A DNA stretch of 64,000 nucleotides, taken from NCBI GenBank assembly GCA_036571765.1, contig BROE01000023.1:3246108-3310107 (forward strand), written 5' to 3'. Positions within the stretch are counted from its first letter, which is position 1. Each line of letters starts with the position of its first letter. The stretch is from Plecoglossus altivelis. Lineage: Eukaryota; Chordata; Actinopteri; Osmeriformes; Plecoglossidae. The translations under genes were made by a program, and so were the position numbers. Below the pieces are notes generated by a model. That model was not told the origin of the DNA. It was given only the letters and a program-made list of their open reading frames with translations, and did no database searches. This document shows positions 13,441 through 26,430 of this stretch, in pieces.

Positions 13441-15252
13441 GCAGGGCTTGCCTGGCCGTGCTGGGAAGAGCCGACTGCTGTTTGACTGTTTTATATGGAA
13501 GTGTCAAGCTCAAGACTCTCCCCAATCATGACACTGTTATAGCAGCAGACACTACATTTCCTGGTCGCCTAGCAACAGCAGCCCTCCCTTGTGGAGGAGG
13601 AGCAGGGTCAAGGGATAAAAAGCCCCGTTGCCCAAACAGTTCTACACACAAACACACACACACACACACGCCCAAAATCGATGGCCCAGCTAGAGCACAA
13701 CATAGTGTCATGGTGGAAATGGGAAACTAGTTCAATGGTAGGACCTTGGTGAAGATGGTTAATTCCCGGGTGTAATCCGTCCGTATCCCCTATGGATAGG
13801 GCACAATGTCAGTTATAGACTTGCTGACATCACATCCAGGAAGCTTCATGAGGGGACTGGTGACATGATGCTGTCACAGTCTTGCTGCAGAGGCTCTTCC
13901 ACTGTTACACTGGAGGTCATCCCGGCTTTTATGGAGACCTCTGAAAGTCAACAACAAACAGCCTACAATGGTTTTTATCAGCTCCATGAGCGATCAGTGG
14001 CAGAGTAACCACACCTGTAAAAAGGCAGGAAAATGGATGGGTAACTCACTGAGCTAAAGGCTCAGCACTATCCAGGACCTGCTGTGGGGTCATCTCGTAC
14101 AGACTCCCACACGCTCTTGGAAAATGGCTTAATTGTCTGTTTAACATTGCTGGAGGATGAGAGGGTGAGGGAAGGCCAAGGATTCTTGGGCGCTTGCATG
14201 GACACACACACACTTTCTGCACAGACACACACACACACACTTTTATCCATTTCAGGGTTGTTCAGTACATCACTGATGGTATAATGAGCCCTGAGGTAGT
14301 GCATGTAAGGCTTGGTGTGTTTCTGGAGGTAACAGTCAAAGGGAAGAAACGCATGTGTATGCATGGAGTTGGGGATGGGGTTTCAAGCTCAACCACAACA
14401 ACAACAACAACAACAACAGCAGGTCAATAAAATAACTTGACGGGTGGCCAGATTACAAATGTCCTGAACATGGCTGGACCCTCAAGAAAACAGGCCGTCT
14501 GTGTGAGCAGGGAGACAACGGCACCGCTAGGTGAGCTTGTGATCGTCCCTGAGCAAGCTGACAGTAAAAAGCCCTCCAAACAACAGTGGCTGTCCTGAAG
14601 CTTGGGGCTGGCAAGCCCTCAAAGGTGGAGGCTCGGCAGCGGAGCCCCCAATCCTCCCGGCATACGGGGGGGAAATCAGGTCAGGCTCCACGCTAGGCTA
14701 GCAACACACAACAGTTGACAATCTCAGGCGTTTTATGTCCCCTGTGCAGTATTAGGGAGATACGGATCAAATGCCTCAGATGAAAGCCTTGCAGTGAGGC
14801 TTGGCTACGTCTGGAAATCCAAAAGTTCGGCGCGTCTGGTTGTGACTCGCAGATAGAAAAGTACTCGTTCTGCTCGATAGAAACTTTAAACTGCAGGACC
14901 AATAAAAAGAAAATCCGTGTTTTTGAGCCATTTATTAGAGCTGCAACATGTGGGCCAAGACGAGAGGTGACTATCACATTTCCTGAACATGAACATTTTG
15001 GATAAAGCAGAAGTCCTGTGTACACGTCTAGGAGAGTCAAGGCAGACGGACACAAGACCTATACATAGCCCTCGCCCAGCCTGCAGGGCAACAGTACCAG
15101 TCAATGCAACCACACGTCTATTTGTGTCTACCTTCCACGATAGCATGATCGCTCACGTCAATCCCCATGGTCTAAATATTTCTAGAGGGGTATCGATTCA
15201 ATTGGCTAGTGTTTTCCGGGAAGCATTAGCAGACAAGTGTGTGCTTGTTTGT

Positions 15253-15283
<31 letters not shown>

Positions 15284-15819
15284 GTGTGTGAGACAGTGTG
15301 CAAGCTTGGATTTCAGATACAGAAAAGCGTGCCATTTCAGCTCCGGCAACAACAACAAAAATCAACAACATGGATATGTCCAAAAGGACAGCGCATGCAA
15401 AGTCAACAGCTTCTCCTGAAAGGAGAAAGAGCAGCTCCTGTTTGTCACCGAGGGACCGCACTTCACATCCTGCTGCCTGTATCCTAAACTCCACTTTGAA
15501 AACAAGTTGGTGATGAGTGGAGTGAACCTGGCCCCCCAAGGCAGGGATTGGCCCGCTTGCAAACATCCTAGTTCTTTCAATCCGCTGCAAAACGTTTCTC
15601 TGCGTTATCTCCTAAGCATTGTTTGTTTTGATGGAGGGTCTGACGCCCCCACTGGCTCTGTCACAGTTCCCAGCTACATCAGCACCCAGTCTCAATACTG
15701 TCTGGGCTCAGCCAGAAACAAGGAGCGCTCCCACTCCCAATTTACACAACAACAACATTTGTCTCCCTCTCATCCGCCTGCGCTGTTCTGCTAAATGGTG
15801 CAAATGGATGGTTTAAGAA
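13441..15819. other. Intergenic, no gene recognised
   Basis: Contains short CA runs (13645-13670, 14206-14240), a (CAA)n run (14392-14418) and a GT run (15254-15290). No gene is seen. Confidence 0.55.
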
Positions 15820-16560
15820 ATTGATTTCTTTGCACTGTTAATCTATGGCTGCCTTTTTAATGAAACTATGGGGAATTAGCACTACCCAACATTAAAATGC
15901 ATAAATAATGGATTAACATCCAGAATTCATTACAAGGTGCTATGCGAGGCTTCGCTAGCGAACGTACACGGTTGTGTTCAGACGTTAATCTGGAAGGGGA
16001 TCACTGGTGCTGATGCAGCTGATATCATCTCCCAGATACGCATCGGCACAGCTCATTTTGCTGCAGGCGAGTGATGTGCCTACAATTCATTCCCAGAGTT
16101 TCCATTTCAAAGGAGCAACATTGGAAAAATTGTTCAAAAAAGGCTAATGATTAAGTTATGTAAAGATGACAAAGGAATGATCAACTGTTAGACTATAAAC
16201 ACAGATGTTCTTACTTAAAAGTACTGAACAAGAGGGCCTCATCTGACTTACAGATAAAGAATTTAACCACTAATTAACAGTTGTGATTATCCACTCATCA
16301 AATTAGCGATAGAAATTATAGGCAACAAGGAACTACTGTTTATATTTGTTCATTTGACAAGGTTTGTTTGTGGTTCTAAAAAGCAGAGGGCAGGGCTAGT
16401 CTTGTGTTTGATCATGCTGAAACAGCCAGAGGCCAATTGGGTGACAAAATTCCACAATTATCAAGAGCCAAAAGGGATCAACACATTTGAATATAATTTC
16501 CCCAAACTAATGTTGGCGGCCTCTTTGAAGTACAGCACATGGTGTTGGTTTAAATGAGCT
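15820..16560. other. Candidate conserved non-coding region
   Basis: Repeat-free, AT-rich sequence with TAAT cores and ATAAATAATGG-type elements. Same reasoning and same caution as for 12555-13440. Confidence 0.25.
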
Positions 16561-16769
16561 TCTCAAACGCTCCGAGGTTCCCAGTGGAAAGTTCCACACA
16601 TGTTAGGGGTCTTCTCAACAGTCTTCAGTGTTTTTCATTTCTTCATCTGCCTTTTTCAGTGAAAACTGATGGGGCAGTCTGGAACCTTCTGGTGACTGGT
16701 GAACCTTTGCTGGCCTGTCCTTAGTGGGTGAGAGAGCAGAGGAGGTCATGCTGGGGAGAGCAGGGTCCT

Positions 16770-16872
16770 GGTTTCTGGGCTTAGCCCAGGTTCCGGGTGT
16801 CTGGGCCCTGATGTCTGGGCTCAGCCCAGGGTCCGGGTGTCTGGGCTCAGCCCAGGGTCCAGGTGTCTGTCC
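16770..16872. repeat. Minisatellite, 26-bp unit
   Basis: About four copies of CTGGGCTCAGCCCAGGGTCC plus GGGTGT. Each unit carries the palindrome CTGGGCTCAGCCCAG, so single strands could fold. Confidence 0.85.
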
Positions 16873-19659
16873 CTGTCAGATGGATAATCCCAGGCCGCTC
16901 CGTCAGCCTCCCTCGTTGGCTGGGTGATGGACTGCCCCTCCTCACACACTAGGCACATCTCAGCCACCCGGCCGGGCACGCTCTGTTGTGACATGATTAA
17001 GATATGGAGGGGGGGGGGATAGTCTTGTCACACCATCATAACCACTCATTAGAATGCCAGTCAGATCCCAATCCATTTGCCGGGAACAGCCCTGCGTAGA
17101 CACATGCATAAACCCCTGCACAATCTGAAACGCACACGCATCCCAACCACCCACCTCCCCCACAACACCACGCACACACACACAAACCACACGCATCTAA
17201 CCCCCTTTCCCTATTTATCAAGCAAATCTATGAGAGAGTATCATGGAAGAGCAATCTGCTTCTGATTCATGGCCGTATATTCATGTGGATCGTTCCGGCA
17301 TGCTCTCACTCCCCCCTCCCTCCTGAGAAGGCAGTGTCTCACAGCAGAACATCAGCGGTTGTAAAATTGGAGGGCTGTAATGTTCTCAGAGCCTTGGAGG
17401 CTTATTAGGAGGCATAAAAGCTGCATGCTACCTTCATTCATATTCTGTCTATAAACGCTGGCCCATTTCTCCTCCTGCCATGTGACGGGATGCATGGAAA
17501 ATAAGACTGCTCCGGTATTTATGCTGGGCGATTGATTTGCAAAATAGGACTTTACTAGAAACGTGTCGGAGTGATTCCAGGATTTGAAGATGTGGAAAGT
17601 AGATGTGGGTTGCTGTGTCAAAGATCCACACAGAAGGACCAAATGGCAAAAGCCTATCAGAGAACACCTTCCATCTCCAGTCTGTTTGCATTTGGACTGT
17701 GTAATCTACAGAACTGGATTTGACATTGATTATTGTGAGCAATGAGAGTGCTGACCGCTTTGGCATTTCCTACTTGAGAGCAGGGCCAGGCTGGTTTTGG
17801 GTTTGCAGAATTATTCATTCCAATCCACCATGCAAAGTTCAATATGTGAACTCCACTGCAGCTTGAGCAGAGACAATTACAGGGGCTGGTGTGTCGTCTG
17901 AATGTGATTTTCTGAGGGCGTATTATCTGGGTTTCAAAGCAGTGGCGGCCAGCAGATCACACCTCTTATCTGCTGCATGGGCACGGCACTCCGGAGACAA
18001 CCTGAATTACACCCTCGCTGAATCACAAATCTAACTGTTGGTTCAACTTAAACTAGGTCACTTACATGATAGGCAGAGTGGGTGTGCGTCTGTGTGAGCA
18101 GTTGGTTAGGTGGGTGTGAGTGAGAGGGTGGGGGAGAGAGAGAGAAATTGAGACAGAGATGGGAGGGCAGAGAGAGAGAGCGATAGAGAGAGAGTGAGGG
18201 GGAGAGAGAGACGAGGGAGACCAATGTGTGAGTGTGGGGGGGTAGATGTGAAAACAAACAGCAGTGGACATCCCCTTCACCCTCATCTTCATCACACCTA
18301 AATCTGCCTCTAAAGTAGGCCAATAAGAGCACACCTAGGCTCAGAGTCCTAGCTGAGCTCTTTCAAGTGACAGCCATCACTAAACCCAGGTACGGAGAGA
18401 GCTCTTTCCCAGGTGACTCCCTGCTCCTAGCCCCAAACACAAAGCTACGGATGTCTGTAGGCAGAGCCAGAGGTCATATTTAAACTAATCAAGGAAGGTG
18501 AATAATGGGTCCATACAGTACAACGATCAGAGTGACAGGCCAAAGACTTGTCACAACCATGTCAGTGGGTATAATGATTACAGGAGGTGGTAAAAGGTAA
18601 AGATGAAATAATTTGACACCTCGCTGACTCCCTTGACGTTCGCCTGTCAGACAGTCAACCCAGGGTCTGATAACTATAATTTGCAATGCATTGCAATTAC
18701 ACTTGTGCAAGTAAACCAAGCTTGCTATTGTCACAATAGGAGCACAAGAGTGGACCGTGTGAGTCTACTGTCCAAGACACAACACAGACAGCTTTAGACA
18801 AGCCTTGGTGACAACTTGTGTACCCTTATTGCAACAAGTTGTAGGTAGTTTAATTTCTTTCAGGGAAAGAGAGTACACTATATTACTATAACATTTTCAT
18901 ATTTAGCCCAGAAATAACACAGACTGCATTGTAAATACAGAGGCTGCCGCCATTCATTAACTGCAGTCTATTTCTATTTTGGAGGGATACAAACACAATA
19001 AAGCTCTTTTGGGCAATGTTCAGCACAGGACTGGAAACGCCTACTTTGATGTTCCTTGAACACGTGAATCAAAATCCTGGAGAGCCAGCAGGAACATTTC
19101 CTATGCATCGCCGCGTTCTTCCTTCACGGTCCCGGTTCCCCAACTAGGTCACTGCGAATCAGCGGCGCCAAAAATACTAACAAAAGGTGCGCCCCTGGCT
19201 CTGTAGGGGTGAGATCCCTGCCTCTGCACTACCCATGGCTGAAATGTGCCACATCAGCAGTCTCCCAGTCTGCAGGCATTATACCAGGCATTATGCCGCA
19301 TCCGAGACAGACAACACTGTTGTAAAAGCCTCGCCTTAACAATGCTGTGTGTACACACACGCGCACGCTGTAAGCACTCAGATAGGTGGTAGAGCACAGG
19401 ACGTGATGTGTTGTGGTGGCAGTGTTGTGGCAGAGCCGCCAAAAGGGACTTACCCTCTGCTGCAGGACAGAGTCTTCGGTCCCAGATGCTGTTTCTCAGG
19501 CCTGAAAGTAAGTTGGAAAAGATGTTGCTTATTCCACTGGGGGGCCGCTGGCTGTCCTTAGAGCAGAGAGCACTCTGCGACTTTACAAGTGCTGTCTGTC
19601 TCACCTCCACACAAAACATACAGTCTTCCCACACTCAATCCAGCACACAGGGCTGCTCG
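16873..19659. other. Intergenic, no gene recognised
   Basis: Unique sequence apart from a GA-rich tract at 18120-18215. No gene is seen. Confidence 0.55.
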
Positions 19660-19785
19660 CTCACTCACACACGCACGCACGCACGCGCGCACACACGCAC
19701 ACACACACGCACACACACACACACACACACACACTGTACGTACGCACGCACGCACGCACGCACACAGACAGACAGACACACACCC
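19660..19785. repeat. Compound CA/CGCA/CAGA microsatellite
   Basis: Alternating purine-pyrimidine array mixing (ACGC)n, (AC)n and (ACAG)n, with CGCGCG inside. It is a strong candidate for Z-DNA formation. Confidence 0.9.
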
Positions 19786-20687
19786 ACTGCCACTGTTTGA
19801 AGAAAGTACAGTAAATGCAATGCCCAGAGACAGAGCCTCATGCACAGTTAATGTTTCTGCTGTCTGGATGATTAACGTTACCTGATTCTCGCTCCCAAAC
19901 GGCTCCAAAATTTCGGTCCCCTCACGCCTCACCTTCTGTGGCTGACACACTCCTGGGCCTGGGTAAAAATAGCCGCTCCGCCCCTGTGCCATGCTTTGTT
20001 CCTCTCGCTGCCTTTCAGGATGAGCTCCTGCTCCGGTTGAAGGACCTAGGAGATTTTTAAGAGAGCGAGACAGCGAGCGAGGAGAGAGAATGTTACATGT
20101 TTGAAAAGTTGCAATGTACTTGAGAGAAGTTGGTGTGAGGATTGTCTGTCAACACAGTCTAGTGTCTGTGTACCTGTCAGAACTGTGGTATTATACTATT
20201 TGCAGTTATGTCGAGTTTGTCAAAGCCCTGTTTAAAAATATAAAAGGAACAGCAACGGAAGGCTGACTGTGTTACCAGAAGTGTTGTGAATTTACGTGAA
20301 AGCTAACTACTACAGTACAGAGAACAAGGCTGTTGACAGAAAAGAAAGCTGGCAGTTGGCCAGAACTCAACAGCCATAAAATGACACTGTGTGGTAACGA
20401 ATTCCATTACAATACTGACTTCAGCTATTTGTTTATAAAGAAAACCGTTGTTGTTGTTTTGTGTTATCGTCGTGAATAAACGCAGCCTACTTTGTCCTTT
20501 GTTGGCCCATGACTCGCAGACCGACCGTCCTCAGCTGTCGTCCGAACGCGGCAAACTGCGCTGTCCAATCAGCGTTGATGAAGTCCAGGTGCGCGTTTGT
20601 CCTTCCAAATACGGTGAAGTAGATCAATACCAATTCCCCCGAGGTTTGCCATCAACCCATCCCACACAACCGCTTAGTGACAGAAAA

Positions 20688-20722
<35 letters not shown>

Positions 20723-23700
20723 TGTGTGTATGTGTGTGTGTGTGTGTGTATTTTTTCGGTCACAATGCAGACATTACAGATTGGCTCGTTTATTTAAAGT
20801 TGTTGCAAATACAGATCTTCATTGTATTTCATTGTATCACGTCGTATTAAAGTCTATTCGTAAAATGGCCATTTTGTATTTAATCATAGGCTAAGACTGC
20901 TTACAAATGTAATTAGGCCTAACCAATCTTATTTCTTGAACTTGTTTCTATCTAACAAGTAACGCAATGTGTCTGGATAAAGGCTCTGTCCTTCGCGCGT
21001 CTGATGTGTTTAGGGAACGCGTTCACGTCTAATGCTAATGTGAATGACACCAGTGGAAATCTTGGCTCTGTTTCAGCGGCTAGCTTTGGGCTGGTCCAAC
21101 GACCTTCTCTCAAGGCACATGGAAAGTTTTGCCAGCTCAATATGTCACTGCGAAAATGAGAGGAGAAGGAGAACTAAAAACAAATTTGAAAGGGGATGCG
21201 TCAGTAGGCTATTGTAGAAGACTGTGTGACATTAAGATGTTTGCTAGCGTTCTCAATTTGTTAACAGTATACAACATGTCCTATATGTACTACTGATATA
21301 AAAGACAATCTGCTGTTATATAAAGGGCTTTATATGGTGAATGAATCTTCGGGATATGTGGCTCCAATCTGTCTCAAAATGAAAAGGCGTAGAATTACAA
21401 ATGATGGCTCTCATTGGGTGGCAATTGTGTCAAACAATTCTATCAACCTCCGTGGTGACGTCCATGGCGAATCAGTGTTATGCTGAGATAAACAACTGAT
21501 GGTTGTAGAATCAGGCAATTCTGTAGACATACAGTAATTATAACGAGTGAAGTAAGTTTTGAGCAAATTAGCCTTGCCGAGTAAGTTGAAACAAAGTGGT
21601 AAAATGGGGTTAATTGAATTTTAAGCCTTGTCACAGAAGATTATGAAGACCATGAAACAGCACTTTAATTACGTTATTACCACGTGGATTAAAGCATTGA
21701 GTATTTTTTACCCAGTAATTATAGTTATACTGTCCATGCATTTCAATGCCGTTTAGACGCAATGGTTTTGGTCTTAACAATTGACAATCCAAACATGGAA
21801 GAAAGTTTTCTTTCAAAATAGCCACACCACATAATGCAGAAGGATAATGACAGCAATTCGGTGCTAATTCCTAACTTGTGCTTTGCAGTACATCCAAGGA
21901 TTAAGAGGATATGGTGTTAATAAGTCATTCATGTGAAGTATTAAGACTTGATTAGAGCTATTTTTAAACTAGAACTGCAAAACAGTGGGGACATATGGAA
22001 AAGCTGTCCCTCATCTACAGCTCTACTTAAGCTTTGTAATGTATCATAGACAGATGCATTTGAGAGTACAGTCTGTCTTCTTGGATTTTGTTTTTGCAAA
22101 TGACATGAAATTACTCCAATGCTAGTGTTATTTCCAGGTTATTTGTGATTTGTATGCTTGCACTATCTGCTGTTCTATGTCCCAAGATGTAGAACTGAGC
22201 AATTCTAGCCATGTAACCAGACCGTGATTTGCCTTAACTACGTAATGGTTTCAGCCTAATTGATTACCATGTGAAGTGAAAATACACAATGTCTTCATTT
22301 TATTCAAATGTAAGCTGATGGCTAGTCACATAATCATGTCTTGGGGCCAAGTACTCTCTAGGGAAACTAGTAAGAGAGAGAGGGCAGGGACGTCTTTCAG
22401 AATGAGAGAGGGAGGGGAGAGAGAGAGAGAGAGAGAGAGATGCTCTGTGCCAGATCATTTGGATGTCCTATTTCAAGGGGAATGGGGGGTTGGGATATTC
22501 AGGAGATCTTTCAGGAATACTCTGCAAACAAGGAAAAAAGCAAGCACTCTGTTGAAATCCATTAGACAGCCTGGACGAGGCTGTCCTTTTGTTACAGCAT
22601 GAAGAGGAAGTGTTCTGACTAAAACCACATTCTAATCCTCATGCGATTGCTCCGTTGTCAATATGTGAAGACATACTATGTAATGAACATTCTTGAGGGT
22701 GCTTTTTGCACATTATAGTGTTTACTTGACTATTGAACGCAGGCCTGTTTGATTTTCGAGTTTGTTGACTAGAGCCTTTCGATTGGGGACATGGTGAGTT
22801 GCGGATGTTATGTTAATAGCTATTGATACCGCTTAATGATTGACAAATAACTAAGGTTGAGACGGTTCTCACGCCATCATCGTATTTGTCGACACTTTCT
22901 GACAGCTGCACGACGCCTGGCCATCATTAGCCCGCCGCCTCTGCGGGCCCTACCCACGATTTGGCGGACGGAAGGGAAACAACGGCTGTGGCCTGCGGAG
23001 CTTCGTTGCACAGTCCTGTCAAATTGACTCACTTCTAAATCTCTCTCTCTCTCTGTCTGTTTGTCTATCTTGTCTCTCTCGCTCGCTCGCTCATGCTTTC
23101 AGGTGATGCGCACACAAAAAGCCCAGCCGTCTACGTCCGCAGCCCTAACACCCTCTGTCAGCCGGCTGTCCCCACGGTCACAGCACCGACTCATCTTTCT
23201 GCTGACGTCCCTCTGCTAGATTGCCAGCCGCAGCATTCTAAAAGGCCTGCCGTGGCCCCGGGGCACGGCAACAACCGGCAGCGCACAGCACAGGTGCGTC
23301 TCGGGCCCTATCGCTAAGGGAGTCTGCGTCTCCGGTCTGCGTCGTGGTAAAATGCTAGCTGAACAGGGCCACGTCTCTCGCCGGTAACAGGTTCTCCCTG
23401 CACCTAACAAATACAGTGGGACCGATTCATTTGATTGTGATATTTGAGGGGTTGTTGTTCTTTCTCTCCAATTAATACGCACGTCTTGGGCCACACGCAA
23501 GGTAATTAGCCATGTTTTTCGCCAGCGACACACAGCAGATGGTGATTGAAAATAGAAGGATGAGTCGCTCAATCAGACACCGTTTGTCTGTAGCCATTAA
23601 TTATCCAGCGAAGTATACGTTCAGTCCCACAAGTTGGTAGTTTGGGGGAGAGAAGAATACCGCCCTTCTGTTTCTCATTACTCTTTAAAGTGCGCAGAGT

Positions 23701-25970
23701 GCTGAAACAAGAGCCAGGAATAAGGCAGAGGGAGTGATTGTTGTGGCTCCATCATTATCTTCTCCCGTCATTTAGCCCAAGCAGAGATGTGCTTGAACCC
23801 CAAGGGGCTGATGTGTGAGCACCAAGCTGTTCCGGAACTGGATCCCATGGCCTGGAGCTTGGATGAGCAAATACAATGTTTAGTGTGGTTGTACACTAGT
23901 CTAGTCTAAGTCAAGTATCTCTGCCACCGGTGTTCCACAAAATGGACGACTTAACTCAAGATGGGGCATGGGTGAAGCTTTGATGAGAAACTGAACAAAA
24001 TATGTTTTGATACGATGTCGTGAGAGAAATAGAACCCAGGGCTCCTGAGTAGTTAGCTTCTATGACTGTCATACCATGAGGGTCCTGGTCCTAATATAAA
24101 GACAGTAATCTCTTCATCTTCATACAGTATGGCAACCGATTAGAGTAACAGCTCATTGCTTCTAGCCATGGGGATTAAGATGTTGTGATATTCCAACATG
24201 GCTGTTTCTTCCTCCAGTGGTGGCAAGTCTGGTTGGAACTAGCAAGCTTGGCTCCGCATGGGTGGAGAGCTCTGTGAGTACAGCGTTTGCCTGGTGACAA
24301 AGAGGAACAGCACATCTTATGAAATCCTCTAAAAATAAAATAAGATGGGAGGGGGGAGGATGGGAGGTTGGGGGCCTGAGCTTAGGAAGCCTTAAAAAGG
24401 AAACCGAGAGAGGAACTCAGGAATCCAGGGACCTTGTCTGGCCCGCATCCCTTTGATGTCATTTTGTCATCACTAACAGTTTCCTAATCCAACTTCTTGG
24501 CACAGTAACCCTGCTCCCCCCCCTCCACTCCGACTCCCTAGTCATAAGAGTGTCACTTAACTTACATTATTTTGATAAAATTATACAGGCAAGTGATTTA
24601 ACCAGAATGCCAGTCTACACTATTACTGAAAAAAATGAGACCTTCAACGATGGAATTTTTCAGATGAATCACGCGCTTCCCCTTGAAGGAACTGTTCCTG
24701 ATACTAAATTGCGGGTTGCATTGCCCATGTTCCACCCCACAGCCTTTAATTAACTAGTCTTGAGTAGTTTAATCGTATTATCTAGAGCTTTTTTCTTCAG
24801 CCTGACCTGCTTCCATGATGCAAGTGAGGCAGTACTGTACTCTGTTAGAAACACATCAGCCTAAGACTGACAGGAGGCCCAGAATTCAACATGCATGCCG
24901 GTTGGAAATGAACCATGACTGGTTGTCAGAATGCTACCTGCTTTCTCAGCTAAGCTGAGATTGGTTCCTTGCTACTTAGTAACTAATTATCAAGTCTTGG
25001 ATAGCAGTTTAAACCAGACAGGAGCTGTGGTGACTCTGTAATGGCTGGTTGGGCTAAATGCCTGTAGTCCGTTCCCCTTTTTTTAAATTAGATGCTGATT
25101 GGTCTTGATAAATGCACTGAAGCATGGTTTAAAGGCCAGTCTTTCTAATGTCTAAACTTTATAGAAAAATAATGTGAGTACCTGTGCTTCACTCAGGCAT
25201 CCAGGGACTTGGATGCCTCTTGTTTGTCCAGGAGAGAGACCAGCAGTATCAAACTCCATTATCTGCAAGGCTACCACTTACCTCCAACCACAGCAGAGAT
25301 AGGTGCTTATCTCCTGGTTAATAATAACATAACAGATAAGTGTGCCGTCCTATTGAAGCGATGGAGACAGAGGAAGGAGGAGGAGGCGGCGAGCGGGGAA
25401 CCAGAGATTTCCAAGGGACAGTTTCATTCTGTAGAAAGGGCAAGCAGAGGGAGACCTCCCGCTGCACCGCCCAAATGAAAGCCGCCCGCTCTTTTCTCCG
25501 GGGCTAAACGGCGCCCTTAATAAAAAACACAATCAGACCCCGAGCCTTAAAGTTTAATGCACATTCCTCCCATATCCCTTCGCTCGGTGGAGGGAAGAAA
25601 GGTTGTGAGGGCTGGTGGGGAGAGGCCACCTCCCAGGCTGACTGCTGGGGGGACGCAGCGATAATGAGAAGCCAATGCGTATCAAGCGCGCCATCCACTC
25701 GCGGCTCTCCATCGGCGCTTCTGCAGTTTTAATGAATTTGTCCCCCCAACTTTTTTAATTAACTCGCGAGAGTCATGGCGCGCTGGGTAAGTTGTGGACA
25801 CAGACAGCGTTTTCCCCACCCTCTCAGGTGATCTGCATGTCAAAGAGGTGAGCTACATGGAAATGGAGTTGAGAGTCTCTCAGTAGGGGAAACTCACAGG
25901 TCGGATATCTGGGCACAACACTAGTAGCTTGCAGATAGCTTTCGTTCAATGTGGCTGTAGCGTAAATATT
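19786..25970. other. Intergenic, no gene recognised
   Basis: Largely unique. 20760-22780 is AT-rich and repeat-poor. (GT)n at 20692-20750, (GA)n at 22414-22440 and (CT)n at 23041-23092 interrupt it. A 67-codon frame at 24550-24753 has no recognisable family. The segment 25500-25800 is complex and could be regulatory. No gene is called. Confidence 0.5.
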
Positions 25971-25975
25971 TGACA

Positions 25976-26150
25976 AGGCGAGAGAAAGAGGGAGGGGCGG
26001 AGGGGTAGTTGAGGCGGCCGAGGAAGGAGAGAGGGATAGAGGGGGGGTGATATAGATGGGCGGGGAGAGAGAGAGGGACGGAGGGGGGGTGGTTGAGACG
26101 GGTGAGGAGAGAGAGAGGGAGGGAGGGGGGGCAGCGAAGAAAAGAACAGG
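25976..26150. repeat. GA/GGGA-rich imperfect tandem array
   Basis: Purine-rich array of roughly 45-50-bp imperfect units (GAGAGAGGGACGGAGGGGGG and variants). It lies just beyond the proposed distal poly(A) site. Confidence 0.75.
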
Positions 26151-26187
26151 GAAGGGAGGTTTCACGTTTCTTTCAAACACATTTCCC

Positions 26188-26193
26188 TTTATT
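26188..26193 (-). terminator. Candidate distal poly(A) signal AATAAA
   Basis: On the minus strand the context is TGCCAATAAAGGGAAATGTG, 2.84 kb after the stop codon. The plus-side sequence beyond it becomes GA-rich and simple, which fits the end of a transcript. Earlier AATAAA signals at 27.36-27.78 kb could be used instead or as well. Confidence 0.4.
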
Positions 26194-26336
26194 GGCATGG
26201 TGAGGCTGATGAGAATTGCACATAAAAAATAAAATCCACAAGAAAGTCATACAATAGGTAAAACCACAAAGGCATTGGTAAGGACTTGGCAGAAGGCAAC
26301 GTGGATAGGACACAAACAGGTAACAACCCAAAGCAA

Positions 26337-26430
26337 CCCCCCCCCAACACACACACACACACACGCACACCTGCCTAAAAACCCCCACACACACTGACAC
26401 ACACACACACACACACACTTTCACACACAC
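26337..26430. repeat. (CA)n compound microsatellite
   Basis: Interrupted CA runs on the plus strand within the proposed 3' UTR, so GU-rich in the mRNA. Confidence 0.9.

Noticed and set aside
24550..24753. 67-codon frame with protein-like composition
   Set aside because: No recognised family, no flanking exons and a non-ATG start; insufficient to call a gene or transposon remnant.
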